Shown here: positions 5,385 to 5,972 of the stretch, piece by piece | Numbering within the stretch: position 1 is the first letter of the stretch | Layout: each line of letters starts with the position of its first letter | Origin: an uncultured Bacilli bacterium | Lineage (GTDB): Bacteria > Bacillota_I > Bacilli_A > RF39 > UBA660 | Length of the DNA stretch: 5,972 bases | NCBI GenBank assembly: GCA_934177545.1 | Contig: CAKPPI010000046.1 | Coordinates: forward strand, 1 to 5,972 | Reading direction: 5' to 3' | Program-made: the position numbers and the translations under genes | Notes under the pieces: model-generated | Databases searched by the model: none | What the model was told of the DNA's origin: nothing | The model's input: the letters and a program-made list of their open reading frames with translations, nothing else

Positions 5385-5972
5385 CTATAAAATCATATTT
5401 AGCTGTTTAATACTTAATCCAGTGTGCCTACTTATTTCTTTCTTAGGCATTTTAGTTTTCAGTAAACTTTTTGCTATAGCCAGTTTTTCTCTATTGGCTC
5501 CCTCAGATAAGCCTAAACTTTTTCCTTCAGCTAGTCCATCATCTCTGCCACTGGCATATTCAGAATTTTTCTCTTTTCTGATAACCGCTTCATAATCATA
5601 GTAAGCATTAAATTCATCATTTAGTTTTAGTTTTTCTAGTTCACTCATTAATATCAGTCCTTCCTTATAGTTTCCTACTATTTCTTTTAATTCTTCCATA
5701 CTCTCACTTGTTAAAATAGAACACAGTGTAGCAAGCTCGTTCTTACCGTTATACTTAACACCTTTAAAGTTACTAAGATAAATTTCATAGCTTTCTACAC
5801 CATCTATTTTAGTATGATAAACATTATCTCTAAAACAGTAAGTCACTAACTTAGCATCTTTCTTTTCAAAGTAAGAATTATTTAGAGCTATTTGAACAAC
5901 TTTTCTAGATTTGTAACTATCTCCGACATCATAACCACTTCCTGCCAATCTAAATAGATAATTATATTGTTT
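5385..5972 (-). CDS. Rpn-family PD-(D/E)XK nuclease/putative transposase, C-terminal part only
   Basis: The reading frame stays open to the right edge, giving 195 visible residues; the true start and the nuclease core with its catalytic D/E-x-K lie outside the window. A TTG at 5948 could be mistaken for a start, but codons upstream of it (KQYNYLFRLA) continue the family pattern. Visible features: YKSRKVVQIALNN (20-32), matching the conserved Y...KVIQI strand; a YEIYLSN strand (62-68); a helical segment (90-135); and a Gly-spaced linker GRDDGLAEGKSLGLSEG (142-158). The C-terminal helices end MPKKEISRHTGLSIKQL, typical of these proteins and resembling a small helix-turn-helix. Rpn proteins are DNA endonucleases linked to recombination and, in recent work, to phage defence; many are multicopy. 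No insertion-sequence ends are visible here, so calling it a transposon would be unjustified. Confidence 0.8.
   Translation of the reverse strand, partial: KQYNYLFRLAGSGYDVGDSYKSRKVVQIALNNSYFEKKDAKLVTYCFRDNVYHTKIDGVESYEIYLSNFKGVKYNGKNELATLCSILTSESMEELKEIVGNYKEGLILMSELEKLKLNDEFNAYYDYEAVIRKEKNSEYASGRDDGLAEGKSLGLSEGANREKLAIAKSLLKTKMPKKEISRHTGLSIKQLNMIL

Noticed and set aside
5946..5948. TTG as the start of the Rpn-like protein
   Set aside because: The frame is open to the window edge, upstream codons fit the family, no Shine-Dalgarno precedes it, and starting here would omit the whole nuclease core.
1..5972. CRISPR array, tRNA or rRNA genes, insertion-sequence ends
   Set aside because: No regularly spaced direct repeats, no cloverleaf-like segments or TTCRA-type motifs in the gene gaps, and no paired terminal repeats were seen; the gaps other than 1-302 are under 100 nt and explained by terminators and promoters.

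Overview
The window is AT-rich DNA (roughly 30% G+C by eye) from a low-G+C Gram-positive-type bacterium, most likely an uncultured member of the Bacilli, or a walled relative of the Mollicutes such as the RF39-type gut lineages. This is inferred from the murG-murB-divIB gene order, AGGAG-type ribosome binding sites, short leaders and protein style; no 16S gene or other marker is present. TGA is used as a stop (overlapped by a terminator) and Trp is read from TGG, so translation looks standard (code 11), not Mycoplasma-type. Every convincing gene lies on the minus strand, so the layout below runs from the right edge to the left.

(1) 5972-5385: the C-terminal part of an Rpn/PD-(D/E)XK nuclease-family 'transposase' protein, cut by the window edge and closed by a hairpin terminator at 5326-5358. 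(2) 5286-4420: a separate gene for a membrane-anchored protein of the polysaccharide deacetylase (NodB) fold that appears to have lost all its metal-binding and catalytic residues. It ends in a terminator whose stem contains its stop codon. (3) 4390-303: an extended -10 promoter (TGGTATAAT) follows immediately and drives a compact four-gene operon: phosphomannomutase/phosphoglucomutase, murG, murB and divIB/ftsQ. Gene junctions are 10 nt, a 1-nt overlap and 3 nt, and ribosome binding sites are embedded in the end of the preceding gene. MurB makes UDP-MurNAc, MurG makes lipid II from lipid I and UDP-GlcNAc, and DivIB belongs to the septal divisome. The mutase probably supplies hexose-1-phosphate for envelope glycans. 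(4) 302-1: no conserved protein gene, but not empty. It has a good minus-strand promoter (TTGAAT, 17 nt, extended TGATAAAAT), a transcript of about 220 nt, a 28-codon small ORF with a very good Shine-Dalgarno sequence and a run of ten G in its coding strand, and a hairpin terminator at the window edge. Copies of AAGATAG/CTATCTT at both ends of this transcript could form alternative structures. This is either an independent small RNA/small-protein gene or an attenuated leader for the unseen gene to the left.

The most unusual items are the leader/small-RNA unit with its G10 tract at 1-254 and the apparent pseudo-deacetylase at 4420-5286. The rest is ordinary cell-wall and division housekeeping.
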